DNA from: Enterococcus malodoratus ATCC 43197
GTDB lineage: Bacteria; Bacillota; Bacilli; Lactobacillales; Enterococcaceae
NCBI RefSeq assembly: GCF_000407185.1
Contig: NZ_KE136483.1
Span: forward strand, 372,001 to 436,000
Reading direction: 5' to 3'
DNA: 64,000 nt
The notes below the pieces were generated by a model. That model saw only the letters and a list, made by a program, of their open reading frames with translations, was not told where the DNA came from and searched no databases. Both the position numbers and the translations under genes were made by a program. Shown piece after piece: positions 8,899 through 18,074 of the stretch (position 1 is the stretch's first letter; every line of letters begins with the position of its first letter).

Positions 8899-10672
8899 AG
8901 TGTGGAAAAAAATAGTATGTACCGCTCTAATCGGAGCAACCTGTGTTTCAAGTTTGTTTGCTTTAGGAAGCAAATCCGTTGAGGCAGCGACACCGAAAGA
9001 TACAGTTAGCGTGGAAATCTTCAAATTAGAAAAAGGAAGCGGCGCAGATATTACCAATACTGGGGAGGTTCAAACAACGACTGGGCATAATGTATTCAGT
9101 CCATCAAAAGGAGCAGTCGGTTTTACGTTATATGATGCAACTTCTTGGATAGCGGTAAAAGCTAGTACAACAGTTGATAAATTGACCACTACACAATTGA
9201 ACTCTTATATTGATCAACTTATTACTTTGGCAAATACACATAAAACGGGAACAAACGGTGCTTATAATGATGGAACCTTCTCACCAACAATGGGAATTAA
9301 GAAGGTAGAGCAAATCAATGCATTAAGTTATCCAAATGGAAGTGTTACGTTTAATAATGTTGACAATAAAAATAGAGTTTACATTGCTTTAGAAACGAAA
9401 AAGCCAGCAGTTGTAACAGAAGCATCTGTTCCGTTAGTTTTTGCTTTACCAATGACTAAAGTTGATGGAACAGGTTTTCTTGATGCTGTTAAATTGTACG
9501 CAAAAAATGAGATATCTACTGAAAAAACAAAAGTTTTGAAAAAAACCGGGGTTGCACTTGATGGTACTGAAATTGATTTACCAAATGCATCCTTCGCTAT
9601 TTACAAAGGAACCCCTGGATCAGGAACAAAAGTTTCTAGTGGAATTAAAACAAGTGCTAGTGGTGAAATCAGCATGGACAAAGCTTATGCACAAGGAACG
9701 TATTACTTAGTCGAAGAAAGTGTTCCAGATCCATATTTGGTTAGTCCAAAAGCACTGAATGATGCAAACAATGAATTACGATTCAAAATTGATAATAGTG
9801 GGTATGTTTTCTTAGATAAGACGGGTGCAGCAACTAGCAAAACAGTAATGAGCTTAAAAGACTACGCGAAACCTGGCGGGGAAAAAGACTCGAATGAAGC
9901 TGGCAAAGCGAAAGAGATTGGTTCAGAAGTAGAATATACAGCGACAATTGACGTTCCTCAGGATGTAGCTGATTGGAAAACAGAAGCTGGCAAATTAGCG
10001 GCATTAAAATTCTTGGATACACCTTCTAACGGATTAACGTACAAGCGTCAATCATTAGTAGTAAAGGATGGCGCAACAACGCTAAAAGTTGGGACGGACT
10101 ATCACTTTGAATATCAAGGAACAAAAGATGTAAATGAAGGCTTCTATATCAACTTGTTCGATGATTTGACTGGAAAAGTAATCAACCCAGCGCTTGCAGG
10201 AAAGAAATTAACTCTAACTTATAGCATGACTGTTACCAAAGATGCAGTTGTTGAATCAGCGGTTAAAAACAATTGGGAAATCAAATACAACAATGGACCA
10301 GAAAATGAAACAAGTAAAAATATTCCAAACAAACCAGTCGTTGTAACGACTGGCGGACACAAGTTCAAAAAAGTTGGCGATGATGGTACAACACCATTAC
10401 CTGGGGCTAAGTTCATTGTCAGCCAAGGAACGAATTACTTTGAAGGTTATGATACAGACGGCGTTACACCGAAATGGACCACAACAAAAGCGAATGCATT
10501 CAAATTTGAAACAACTGCTACAGGATTGTTTGAAGTCAAAGGCTTTGCTGAAGGAACGTATACTTTAGAAGAAGTTGAAGCGCCTACGGATTATCAATTA
10601 GCGAAAGAAACGATTGATTTTACAATCATCGCACCTACCTTTAATGCGGATGGTTCATTGAAAACACCATGA
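8888..10672 (+). CDS. major pilin, truncated by in-frame TGA before its LPVTG signal
   Basis: This is the shaft pilin. It has a signal peptide cleaved near VEAATP, a pilin-motif-like YAKN at 204-207 whose lysine could be the polymerisation nucleophile, and two E-boxes (YYLVEES from 272; YTLEEVEAP from 558). The reading ends at TGA (10670-10672) at codon 595. The same frame continues open for 50 codons through a full sorting signal. As written the product lacks LPVTG, so it would be secreted but neither polymerised nor anchored. A single G-to-T change in a GGA glycine codon would explain the TGA. The gene overlaps the minor pilin by 11 bases. A sequencing error or stop-codon readthrough cannot be excluded. 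Confidence 0.9.
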   Translation: MKSKVWKKIVCTALIGATCVSSLFALGSKSVEAATPKDTVSVEIFKLEKGSGADITNTGEVQTTTGHNVFSPSKGAVGFTLYDATSWIAVKASTTVDKLTTTQLNSYIDQLITLANTHKTGTNGAYNDGTFSPTMGIKKVEQINALSYPNGSVTFNNVDNKNRVYIALETKKPAVVTEASVPLVFALPMTKVDGTGFLDAVKLYAKNEISTEKTKVLKKTGVALDGTEIDLPNASFAIYKGTPGSGTKVSSGIKTSASGEISMDKAYAQGTYYLVEESVPDPYLVSPKALNDANNELRFKIDNSGYVFLDKTGAATSKTVMSLKDYAKPGGEKDSNEAGKAKEIGSEVEYTATIDVPQDVADWKTEAGKLAALKFLDTPSNGLTYKRQSLVVKDGATTLKVGTDYHFEYQGTKDVNEGFYINLFDDLTGKVINPALAGKKLTLTYSMTVTKDAVVESAVKNNWEIKYNNGPENETSKNIPNKPVVVTTGGHKFKKVGDDGTTPLPGAKFIVSQGTNYFEGYDTDGVTPKWTTTKANAFKFETTATGLFEVKGFAEGTYTLEEVEAPTDYQLAKETIDFTIIAPTFNADGSLKTP

Positions 10673-10825
10673 TCTTATGGTGATGCAGCAAAATTAATGT
10701 CTATCAAAAACAAAAAGAAATCTAAATTACCAGTTACCGGTGGTATGGGAACAATTGCCTTTGCTGTAGCCGGATTAGCGATTCTTTCAGGCGGAGTAAT
10801 CTTCTACCGTAAAAAAATTGCTTAA
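10673..10825 (+). pseudogene. detached cell-wall sorting signal of the major pilin
   Basis: These 50 codons lie in the same frame as the major pilin, directly after its TGA. They encode a short linker ending KNKKKSK, then LPVTGG, a hydrophobic helix of about 20 residues and the charged tail YRKKIA before TAA. No ribosome binding site precedes it, so it is not expected to be translated on its own. Its intact sorting signal shows that the interrupting stop is recent or is read through. Confidence 0.85.
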
Positions 10826-10846
10826 TGCGTAAACAGTAATTCGTGA

Positions 10847-10880
10847 TGGGAGCAAGTTGGGTCGTACCGGCTTGTTCCCA
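10847..10880 (+). promoter_or_regulatory. hairpin between major pilin and sortase
   Basis: TGGGAGCAAG and CTTGTTCCCA form a ten-pair stem with one G-T wobble around a 14-base loop. No U-tract follows, so it is not a classical terminator. It may be an attenuator or RNA processing/stability element that lowers sortase expression relative to pilins. Confidence 0.45.
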
Positions 10881-10912
10881 AAACTTTATCAAATGGGAAG
10901 GAAGCGGAAGCA

Positions 10913-11758
10913 ATGAAAGACAAAAAGTTATTCTATAAAGTCTGCTTCTTTCTGATTATTTTTGTTGGACTGGCTATTTTGTTTTATCCGACGGTCTCGA
11001 ATTATTTACAAGTCCGTTCGCAAAAATTAGAAATTATCAAACACGATGCTAAGGTAACCAGCTTAAAGGAAACTGAGAGAGAAGAGATTAAGAAAAAGGC
11101 CAAGCAGCATAACGAAAAGAAAAAGAACAGCACGAAGCTGGTAGTTGATGCTTTTGATGATAAGAAGGAAACTGAAGCGGAGAGCGATGGTTTTTACGAC
11201 TATATCGCGGAGATGATCGGCCCGGTCGTCGCGACGCTTGAGATTGACAAGCTATCCTTAGAAGTACCGATCTATCAAGGAACCAGCGAAGAGGTCTTGC
11301 AGCGGGGAATCGGAATTTTAGAATCCGGTTCATTACCTACTGGCGGAACAGGGACACATACGGTTCTAACTGGGCATCGTGGTCTGCCGCAAGCGAAGCT
11401 CTTTACTGATCTGCCGAAATTAAAATTGAAGGATCAATTCGTGATTGATTTCTTGGATGAGAAACTCGCCTATGAGGTGGATCAGATAAAGACAGTCGAA
11501 CCGGAAGACCTAGATGCACTCAGTATTGATCCAACGAAAGATTACGCGACGTTGATTACTTGCACACCCTATATGGTGAACTCGCATCGTTTATTGGTCC
11601 GCGGACATCGTGTGCCATACGTTGAAAGTAAAGCGAAGAAAGCACAAAACAAGCAAAAACAAAACCAAAAGATGTATTTGATTGTGGGGGCTGCTGTTTT
11701 AATCGTATTACTGCTCTTTCTTTTGTATCGCAGAAAAAGAAAGAAGCAGGCTAGCTAG
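10913..11758 (+). CDS. class C (pilus) sortase
   Basis: This membrane transpeptidase joins pilin subunits through an LPxTG threonine and a pilin lysine. It has 281 aa, an N-terminal membrane helix (about 9-30) and a second helix near the C terminus (about 250-272), typical of class C. Catalytic residues are visible: His155 in LTGHRGLP, Cys217 in TLITCTPY and Arg230 in LLVRGHR. VDAFDD before the core could be a variant of the DPF/W lid motif; that is an inference. It lies 87 bases after the pilin reading frame and should act on the three LPxTG proteins before it. Confidence 0.92.
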   Translation: MKDKKLFYKVCFFLIIFVGLAILFYPTVSNYLQVRSQKLEIIKHDAKVTSLKETEREEIKKKAKQHNEKKKNSTKLVVDAFDDKKETEAESDGFYDYIAEMIGPVVATLEIDKLSLEVPIYQGTSEEVLQRGIGILESGSLPTGGTGTHTVLTGHRGLPQAKLFTDLPKLKLKDQFVIDFLDEKLAYEVDQIKTVEPEDLDALSIDPTKDYATLITCTPYMVNSHRLLVRGHRVPYVESKAKKAQNKQKQNQKMYLIVGAAVLIVLLLFLLYRRKRKKQAS

Positions 11759-11776
11759 AAAGAGGTGAATGACTGT

Positions 11777-12469
11777 ATGAAAGTGTTGATTTTAACAAAG
11801 AATATCACGGCGGAGCAAAAGTTGCAGGAACGGCTGCAGTATTTAGGACACGAGGTTTTTTGTACCCAGCAGAGTGTCGCCGATTTTACTAATCCGCTCT
11901 ATACAAAGGTGCTGTTTAATATTTTTGAATCGGTGGTCATCAGCGAAACAATTTCGCAGCGGGAAAGTGTCGAGACCATCCGCTTTTTCAATCAAAAAAA
12001 ATATGATATTACGATTTTAAGAAAAGTCGAGCAGCTTCATGAAGAGTTAGAAGCTGAGGAGGTTGAGTGCCTGCACACGGAAGCGACGATTGAGGAATTG
12101 AGAGAAAAATTTCAAGAGCGGCAGCGAGTCGGCCAAGACTTTGAACAGGCGGAAAAATTATTTTTCAGCAATGTCGAGTTTGAACGCCTGAATTTCTCAA
12201 AAAATGAACGAAAAGTAATCGAAGCGCTTTACGAATCTCCCGGCAAATGTGTCGCTCGCAATACGCTGTGCGAATATTTATGGCGAGCAGGAGCGACCAA
12301 CTCCAATTTGTCTCAAATGTCTGTATTGATTAATAAAATCAAAGAAAAATGCAAACGGGCAGACATTAGCGAGAATGCTATCAAAACGATTTGGGGTCAA
12401 GGCTACACTATTGATCGTCAGTTTTCTTCGTTTTTAGCGGAAAGACATTTTTTCGAAAAAGCCAATTAA
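11777..12469 (+). CDS. OmpR-type winged-helix transcriptional regulator
   Basis: This 230-aa protein has an N-terminal domain that looks like a degenerate receiver (about 1-110) without a clear phospho-acceptor aspartate. A C-terminal Trans_reg_C winged helix follows (about 135-222; KNERKVIEALYE, then NLSQMSVLINKIKEK and IKTIWGQGYTI). The ATG preceded by AGAGG is preferred over a GTG 12 bases upstream. It ends the pilus gene run only 18 bases after the sortase, so it is the natural candidate for a locus-specific regulator. The lack of a receptor aspartate suggests control that does not depend on phosphorylation. Confidence 0.82.
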   Translation: MKVLILTKNITAEQKLQERLQYLGHEVFCTQQSVADFTNPLYTKVLFNIFESVVISETISQRESVETIRFFNQKKYDITILRKVEQLHEELEAEEVECLHTEATIEELREKFQERQRVGQDFEQAEKLFFSNVEFERLNFSKNERKVIEALYESPGKCVARNTLCEYLWRAGATNSNLSQMSVLINKIKEKCKRADISENAIKTIWGQGYTIDRQFSSFLAERHFFEKAN

Positions 12470-12483
12470 CGGCAGCTAGTCAT

Positions 12484-12551
12484 AAGAATATCTAGGAATC
12501 TCTCAACTACATATTTGATCGATGGGCGTTGTCTGATGACTGGATATTCTT
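12484..12551 (+). terminator. possible terminator after the pilus gene run
   Basis: AAGAATATCTAG and CTGGATATTCTT pair over 12 bases (one G-T) with a loop of about 44 bases, then T-rich sequence. The loop is long, so confidence is limited. The rest of the roughly 315-base gap before the next exporter is AT-rich; the only other feature is a weak promoter with TATACT at 12654. Confidence 0.4.
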
Positions 12552-12785
12552 TTTATTTCCTTTTTTATTTGTTTTGTATTTATAAAATGTATTTTTTTTG
12601 AAGGATAGTGACAATTTGTTTTAATTTTACTTTATCTGTCGTAGTAATTAGGCTATACTATATCTTTAAGATGAGACCGTGTTTAAGCTGGGAAATCAGC
12701 ATAAACGCAGGTATAAGAAAGAATCTAAAAAAACAAAAGAGTTTTATTAAAAAGTGTGAGGTTGATAGCAGGAGGAGTGTAGAAA

Positions 12786-13715
12786 ATGATTAAAATCGAA
12801 AATTTGGTAAAGCATTACGGGAAATTTAAGGCACTAGATCATTTGGATTTGCAAGTAGAAAAAGGAGACATCTTAGGATTGTTAGGACCCAACGGGAGTG
12901 GGAAATCCACCACGATCAACTGTGTTCTTTCGCTGCTGTCCTATGATAGCGGCAGTATCAAGATTTTTGGGGAAGAGATGGGCCCAGAAAAGTACAATAT
13001 CAAACAAAAAATCGGCGTCGTTCCACAGGAGATCGCCCTTTTCGAAGAATTGAATGTGACGGATAATATTCAGTATTTTTGTGGACTCTACATTCAAGAA
13101 AAGGCCAAGCGGGAGCAATATGTGGAAGAAGTGATTCAATTAGTTGGTTTAGAAGAGTTTCGCAAATTTTATCCTAAACAGTTGAGTGGGGGATTAAAAC
13201 GGCGTCTAAATATTGCCTGCGGGATCGTGCATAAACCGGAATTGATTTTCTTAGACGAACCGACAGTTGCCGTTGACCCGCAAAGTCGGAATAAGATTTT
13301 GGATAGTATCAAAGAATTGAATCGCCAAGGTGCGACGATCGTTTATACAACGCATTATATGGAAGAAGTAGAGATCCTTTGCAACAATATCGTGATTATT
13401 GATCAGGGCAAGGTCATTGCCGAAGGAACCAAGGAACAGCTGAAGAATCGGGTTCGTGAGAATGAGAAGCTGGTGATCGAAGCACCAGGACTACGTGAAG
13501 AACAGATTCAGCTGATCGGCAAGATGTCTAATGTGATCGAAGCCGTTTATGACGAGACTTATCTGACGGTAACGACCAAAGCGATGAAGGAAACGCTGCT
13601 GCCGATCCTAAATTATTTTGAAATAGAAAAGATTTCTTACACCAATATCCATACCCTTGAAGCCACGCTGAACGATGTCTTCTTGGAGATCACCGGGAAA
13701 GAGTTGAGAGACTAG
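12786..13715 (+). CDS. ABC-2 exporter ATPase (canonical)
   Basis: This ATP-binding subunit of 309 aa has every motif intact: Walker A (LLGPNGSGKST), Q-loop (PQEIALF), signature LSGGL, Walker B (LIFLDEPTV) and the switch histidine in YTTHYME. It is the paralogue of the degenerate ATPase at 1939, sharing the NIACGIVHKPE block and the same C-terminal extension. It heads a three-gene exporter whose permeases follow with 15-base spacing and an overlap. The substrate is unknown. Confidence 0.92.
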   Translation: MIKIENLVKHYGKFKALDHLDLQVEKGDILGLLGPNGSGKSTTINCVLSLLSYDSGSIKIFGEEMGPEKYNIKQKIGVVPQEIALFEELNVTDNIQYFCGLYIQEKAKREQYVEEVIQLVGLEEFRKFYPKQLSGGLKRRLNIACGIVHKPELIFLDEPTVAVDPQSRNKILDSIKELNRQGATIVYTTHYMEEVEILCNNIVIIDQGKVIAEGTKEQLKNRVRENEKLVIEAPGLREEQIQLIGKMSNVIEAVYDETYLTVTTKAMKETLLPILNYFEIEKISYTNIHTLEATLNDVFLEITGKELRD

Positions 13716-13730
13716 GAGGGAGGACGCGAC

Positions 13731-14867
13731 ATGTTTATTCGTTTATTTATTTACCGGCTTCGTGTCTTGCTGAGAAATCGGAGTCTGCTTTTTTGGACAT
13801 TCGCTTTCCCAATCGTTTTAGGATTGCTGTTCAATTTGGCCTTTGGAAATTTGGATGAGATCATGGGGTTGGAGACATCTAAAGTAGGGATTGTTTCCAC
13901 CGACCAAACTAAATCCGATCAATTTGAAACGGTATTAAAAGAAATCAAAGATGATGGGAAAGTCATTTTTAAAAGTAAAAAAATGACTGAGCAAGAAGCG
14001 AAAGCGCAGTTGGCGGATGATAAGATTTCTGGCTATTTTGAGATAAACGCCAAAAAAATCGAATTGTTTGTCAGTAAAAGCGGTACGCAACAGACCGTTT
14101 TAAAGGAACTGTTGAATCAATATTTACAAAATACTGATAAAGTTGAAACCCTGTTGGCTTCTGGAACGGTTCAGCCGCAGGCGATCAGCCAAGCACTGGA
14201 GCAGCAGAACTTCGTCAAAGATGGGAACGGGACAGGGAATTTTAACTTGAAATCATTCTACTTCTTTACCTTAGTGGGAATGACTGTGATGTATGGTTTC
14301 ATGTGGGGATTACGCAATGCCAATGACCAACAGGCAAATCAATCGCCGGAAGGTATGCGTTTATGTTTGATACCGCGCAACAAACTGTTTGTATCATTTG
14401 CCAATATGCTGGCCAGTTTTGTTTTATTCTTTGTTCAAATTGTTTTGATCTTACTATTTTATCGTTTTGTGTATCAAGTCGAGTTTGGCGATCACTGGAA
14501 TTACATTCTGCTGGTCTGTGCCTTTGGGGCTTTTACCGCTATATCATTTGGCACGTTGATCGGCAATCTATTCTCAAAATTAGATTTCCAACAGAAGATA
14601 TCGATCGGTATCTCGATTTCGATGATCATGAGTTTCTTAGCTGGAATGATGGGTTCGCAATCGATTAAATATTGGATCGATGTCCATCTGCCTTTGCTGG
14701 GACGAATCAATATTGTTAATTTGATCAGTGAAAGCCTGTATCAATTGTTTTATTATCAATCCTTGCGACCGTTTTATTACAACCTCGCTTGGTTGGCAGG
14801 CTTTGCGGCCTTGTTCATTCTGTTAAATTATTCTTTTGAAAGGAAGGTGCAATATGACCACTTATAG
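13731..14867 (+). CDS. ABC-2 type permease
   Basis: This 378-aa permease has an N-terminal membrane segment, an extracytoplasmic stretch of about 150 residues, and five or more C-terminal segments. GGAGGGAGG lies just upstream of the ATG. It is the paralogue of the permease at 2876: both have the FW-T-FAFP-LGLLF start and the LISESLYQL or VVSESLFYL stretch near the C terminus. It forms one exporter with the genes on either side. Confidence 0.88.
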   Translation: MFIRLFIYRLRVLLRNRSLLFWTFAFPIVLGLLFNLAFGNLDEIMGLETSKVGIVSTDQTKSDQFETVLKEIKDDGKVIFKSKKMTEQEAKAQLADDKISGYFEINAKKIELFVSKSGTQQTVLKELLNQYLQNTDKVETLLASGTVQPQAISQALEQQNFVKDGNGTGNFNLKSFYFFTLVGMTVMYGFMWGLRNANDQQANQSPEGMRLCLIPRNKLFVSFANMLASFVLFFVQIVLILLFYRFVYQVEFGDHWNYILLVCAFGAFTAISFGTLIGNLFSKLDFQQKISIGISISMIMSFLAGMMGSQSIKYWIDVHLPLLGRINIVNLISESLYQLFYYQSLRPFYYNLAWLAGFAALFILLNYSFERKVQYDHL

Positions 14868-16026
14868 AGCGATTTTGCAAATTCTGAAAAAGAATAAGGG
14901 CAGTCTTTTACTTGGCGTGATCATCATGGCGATCATTACCATGTTCTATGCCGGGCAGATGACAAAAGATGCGGAAGAGCTGACGGGTGCAAAGATTGCC
15001 ATCCTGTCAGAAGACGACTCCGCGATTGAAAAGGGGTTTGTGGATTATTTAGGGAAACAGCACACGATCGTAAAACTGAAAGATACCTCGCAAAAGAGTC
15101 TAGATGACGCGTTGTATTTTGACGAAGTGGAATATATTTTAGAAATACCAAAAGACTTCTCTGAAAAATTAGCCAATGGCGAGCGAGTGAAGCTGGCAAG
15201 CAAAACACGGCCTGCGACTTTTTCTCAATCGTTAGTGGATACGACGGTAAATAATTATCTGAACACCTATTTGACCTATCAAAAACAAATGCCTGCTCAA
15301 AATCAACAAGAATTGTTGCAAATGACCAAGAAGACGTTAAGCAAAGATGGCAAGGTTCATTTTGATTCTACTTACCATAAAAAGCAAAAGCAAAGTGTTA
15401 GCGGACAGATTTACAACTTACTAGCATACGGGATGTTCTTATCGATCTTTAGCGGATATGCCGCAGTCAATTTAGCGTTTAATCGAGAGGAAATACGACA
15501 ACGGAATAGTTGTTCACCTGTTTCGCGCCGTAAATTAGCTCGCAGAATCTCAACTGGTAATTTGGCTTATGCAGTTTTCTGCTGGGTACTCTTTGTCGCG
15601 TTCGTGGTGGTGATCACGAAGGGCAGTTTCGATCAAGTGATGGGCTATTTCATTTTGAATACAGTCGCCTTTTTTATACCGATAATCAGTTTCTCAATCA
15701 TGATCACCAGTGTTTTGCAAAACGAAGACGCCATTGCAGGTATCAATAATATTTTCATCATGGGAAGTTGTTTCGTCGGCGGGATCTTTGTACCAGGGGA
15801 GTTTTTACCAGATATCGTCAACAAGATCGCGGCGTTTACACCAACCTATTGGTTTGCGCAAAACAATGAGCTGATCGGCAAGACCGTCGATTTTAATCAG
15901 AAATTTATGGACAAATTCCTTTTCCAATCAGGAATGCTGCTGGTTTTCGCGGCAGTCTTCTGGGTGATTCATTTAATCACTATGCGGGAGAAAGGCAGCT
16001 TTTCATTTAAAAAAGCACGAGCTTAA
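14854..16026 (+). CDS. second ABC-2 type permease
   Basis: This 390-aa partner permease overlaps the preceding gene by 14 bases and is preceded by AAGGAAGGTG. It has the same layout as the gene at 3949 and shares the segment around TYWFAQNNELI (TLVYWFARNNRLI in the paralogue). A strong terminator follows, which closes this exporter operon. Confidence 0.87.
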   Translation: MTTYRAILQILKKNKGSLLLGVIIMAIITMFYAGQMTKDAEELTGAKIAILSEDDSAIEKGFVDYLGKQHTIVKLKDTSQKSLDDALYFDEVEYILEIPKDFSEKLANGERVKLASKTRPATFSQSLVDTTVNNYLNTYLTYQKQMPAQNQQELLQMTKKTLSKDGKVHFDSTYHKKQKQSVSGQIYNLLAYGMFLSIFSGYAAVNLAFNREEIRQRNSCSPVSRRKLARRISTGNLAYAVFCWVLFVAFVVVITKGSFDQVMGYFILNTVAFFIPIISFSIMITSVLQNEDAIAGINNIFIMGSCFVGGIFVPGEFLPDIVNKIAAFTPTYWFAQNNELIGKTVDFNQKFMDKFLFQSGMLLVFAAVFWVIHLITMREKGSFSFKKARA

Positions 16027-16031
16027 CCAAT

Positions 16032-16072
16032 AAAAAATCGTTCTAGAATTGATCCTCTAGAACGATTTTTTT
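16032..16072 (+). terminator. strong rho-independent terminator
   Basis: AATCGTTCTAGA pairs with TCTAGAACGATT around an eight-base loop, followed by a T run. A-rich flanking on the other side lets it serve both the exporter operon and the convergent NUDIX remnant. Confidence 0.9.
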
Positions 16073-16074
16073 AG

Positions 16075-16481
16075 TTATACTTCAAAATAAATCTGCTGCT
16101 CCTCACCGAAAAAGATCGGCAGCAGCTCATTCAAGGTGCCTGCCAGTTTTTGTGCTTCAAGCTCTGATTTTTTGACCCAAAAGAGGTCTTTGGAAACGGC
16201 TTGCTTGTTCACTTTGGCCGTGTAGAGAAAAGCCAACTCACGCGTTTCTTTAGTCAGGTTGTTCCATTCAGCGGTCCCTTGCAAGATTGGCTGCACCGTC
16301 AATCCTGTCTCTTCTTCAATTTCCCGCACCGCAGCTAACTGCCTTCATTGCTTTCGACATGTCCGCCGGGGAAGGTCCAGCCGGGCCAGTCTTTTTTCTG
16401 GCGATCTTGAACCAAGATTTCGCCAAATTCATTTTCGATCATTACCAGCATAGTCAATTCAATTGCTAATACCCGCGCCAT
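16075..16481 (-). pseudogene. NUDIX hydrolase, frameshifted inside the Nudix box
   Basis: Reading on the minus strand, an ATG with GAGGTGATT upstream opens a NUDIX protein (MARVLAIELTMLVMIENEFG, then WTFPGGHVESNEG). It hits TAG directly after the first half of the Nudix box. The rest (AAVREIEEETGL to the end) continues in another frame. The consensus needs seven residues between the Glu of the first half and REIxEE; only 17 bases are present instead of 21, so a four-base deletion is the simplest explanation. The intact gene would encode a small nucleoside diphosphate-type hydrolase of about 135 aa. Confidence 0.82.
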
Positions 16482-16660
16482 TTAATCACCTCGTAGTGAT
16501 TATACAACATACTACGCAGAATTTTTTGACAATGGTATACTGAATTTAGAGAAAAAAGGATACCCTTTCTATTTTTTTATTTATTGTAGTCATTATTTTT
16601 ATGGATGGGTATTCGAACTAAAAGGGATTTTTATTTTTAGGCGAAGCAGGAGGAGTAAGA

Positions 16661-17740
16661 GTGGATAAAAAGGAAGAGCAATTATTGATTGGCCTAACTT
16701 CAGCGCGAGGAATCGCAGGCAATGAAGAAGAGGTCAGAGAGGTTTTCAAAAGTTACGCACATGATTTTGCGGACGATATTTTCTTTGACGGCTTAGGCAG
16801 TGTCATTGCCAAGCACGGTGGAGGCGGCGGACCAAAAGTATTTATCTCTGGTCATTTAGATGAAGTCGGCTTCATGGTTACGAAGATCACCGAAAAGGGC
16901 TTCCTTGAATTTCAAACGATCGGCGGCTGGTGGAATCAGGTCATGCTGGCGCAGCAAGTGGAGATCAAAACCCGCAAAGGCAAGATTATTCATGGGGTGA
17001 TCGGGTCAAAACCACCGCATGTATTAACACCAGAAGCACGTAAACGCCCTTTTGAAATCAAAGATATGTTTATTGATATCGGTGCAACAAGTGCGGATGA
17101 AGCCAAAGAATGGGGCATTCGTCCTGGCGATATGGTGACGCCGTATATCCAATATCAACGGATGAACGATTCAAAATTTTTACTGGCGAAAGCGTGGGAT
17201 AACCGGATCGGTACGGCCGTGGCTTTACGCGTGTTAGAAAATCTATCTAAACGAGAACATCACAACGTGTTGTTTGCCGGCAGCGATGTTCAAGAAGAGG
17301 TCGGCTTGCGTGGCGCGCGGACAAGCTCACATATCGTCAATCCAGATATCGCCTTTGCGCTAGATACAGGAACGGCTGGCGATACACCGGGAATGACACC
17401 GAAGGAAGCAGATTCGGTCCTTGGTAAAGGACCGCAGATCCTGATCTACGATGCTTCAATGGTGCCCCATAAAAAATTATTGGATTTTGTGATTGATGTA
17501 GCGGAAGAACTGGAGATTCCATTCCAATACACTGTAATTGCCGGTGGTGGAACGGATGCCGGACAAATGCACTTGACCCGCGATGGTGTACCATCATTGG
17601 CGATCACAGTGCCGGTTCGTTATCTGCATTCTCATACCTCGATCATTCATGAAGAGGATTATTTCAATACAGTGAAATTAGTCACTGAAGTTGTTGCTCG
17701 TCTAGATTACGAGACGGTCGGCGAGATCAAGAACTATTAG
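16661..17740 (+). CDS. pepA: M42 family glutamyl aminopeptidase
   Basis: This cytosolic dinuclear-metal aminopeptidase of 359 aa resembles lactococcal PepA and YsdC/FrvX relatives. Visible M42 features are ISGHLDEVG (metal ligands), KAWDNRIG, the general-base pair in [23 protein letters not shown] and a C-terminal [12 protein letters not shown] metal ligand region. Translation starts at GTG preceded by AGGAGG. It stands alone between the NUDIX remnant and a small unknown gene. It should trim N-terminal acidic residues from peptides; the exact specificity among M42 enzymes is inferred. Confidence 0.9.
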   Translation: MDKKEEQLLIGLTSARGIAGNEEEVREVFKSYAHDFADDIFFDGLGSVIAKHGGGGGPKVFISGHLDEVGFMVTKITEKGFLEFQTIGGWWNQVMLAQQVEIKTRKGKIIHGVIGSKPPHVLTPEARKRPFEIKDMFIDIGATSADEAKEWGIRPGDMVTPYIQYQRMNDSKFLLAKAWDNRIGTAVALRVLENLSKREHHNVLFAGSDVQEEVGLRGARTSSHIVNPDIAFALDTGTAGDTPGMTPKEADSVLGKGPQILIYDASMVPHKKLLDFVIDVAEELEIPFQYTVIAGGGTDAGQMHLTRDGVPSLAITVPVRYLHSHTSIIHEEDYFNTVKLVTEVVARLDYETVGEIKNY

Positions 17741-17815
17741 ACCGTTTAGCCAGCGTTAGTCGCTATTGATTTTATGTCTGTTGTTCATGCCTTTGAAATA
17801 AGGAGCAGTGAATGA

Positions 17816-17980
17816 ATGAGTACGAGAATAGATACGAAACGTACAGAACTGAGTCTGTTAAAAAAAGAATTGAAAACATTTGAGCGGCTCAACTATGCCA
17901 ATGTTCCGATTGCGCTCGAAGCAAAACGAGTTGAACAAAGAATTCAGAAGTTAACGAAAGAAATCGAAGCATTGCAATAA
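17816..17980 (+). CDS. small hypothetical protein, helical
   Basis: A 54-codon frame with AGGAG 11 bases before the ATG encodes a highly charged, probably helical protein (heptad-like Leu/Ile spacing, ending QKLTKEIEAL). A competing ATG four bases upstream in another frame runs only 23 codons. The function is not recognised. Confidence 0.5.
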   Translation: MSTRIDTKRTELSLLKKELKTFERLNYANVPIALEAKRVEQRIQKLTKEIEALQ

Positions 17981-18074
17981 AAAAATACACAATAAAGCTG
18001 AATGAATCGGTCATTTTCCATTTCAATCGAATAAGTCCAGAAAGTTCAGCTAACAGAATAGGGAAGTGAGTGTT

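Noticed and set aside
12608-12793. 61-codon frame just before the second exporter
   Set aside because: No ribosome binding site, covers the predicted promoter and overlaps the exporter start.
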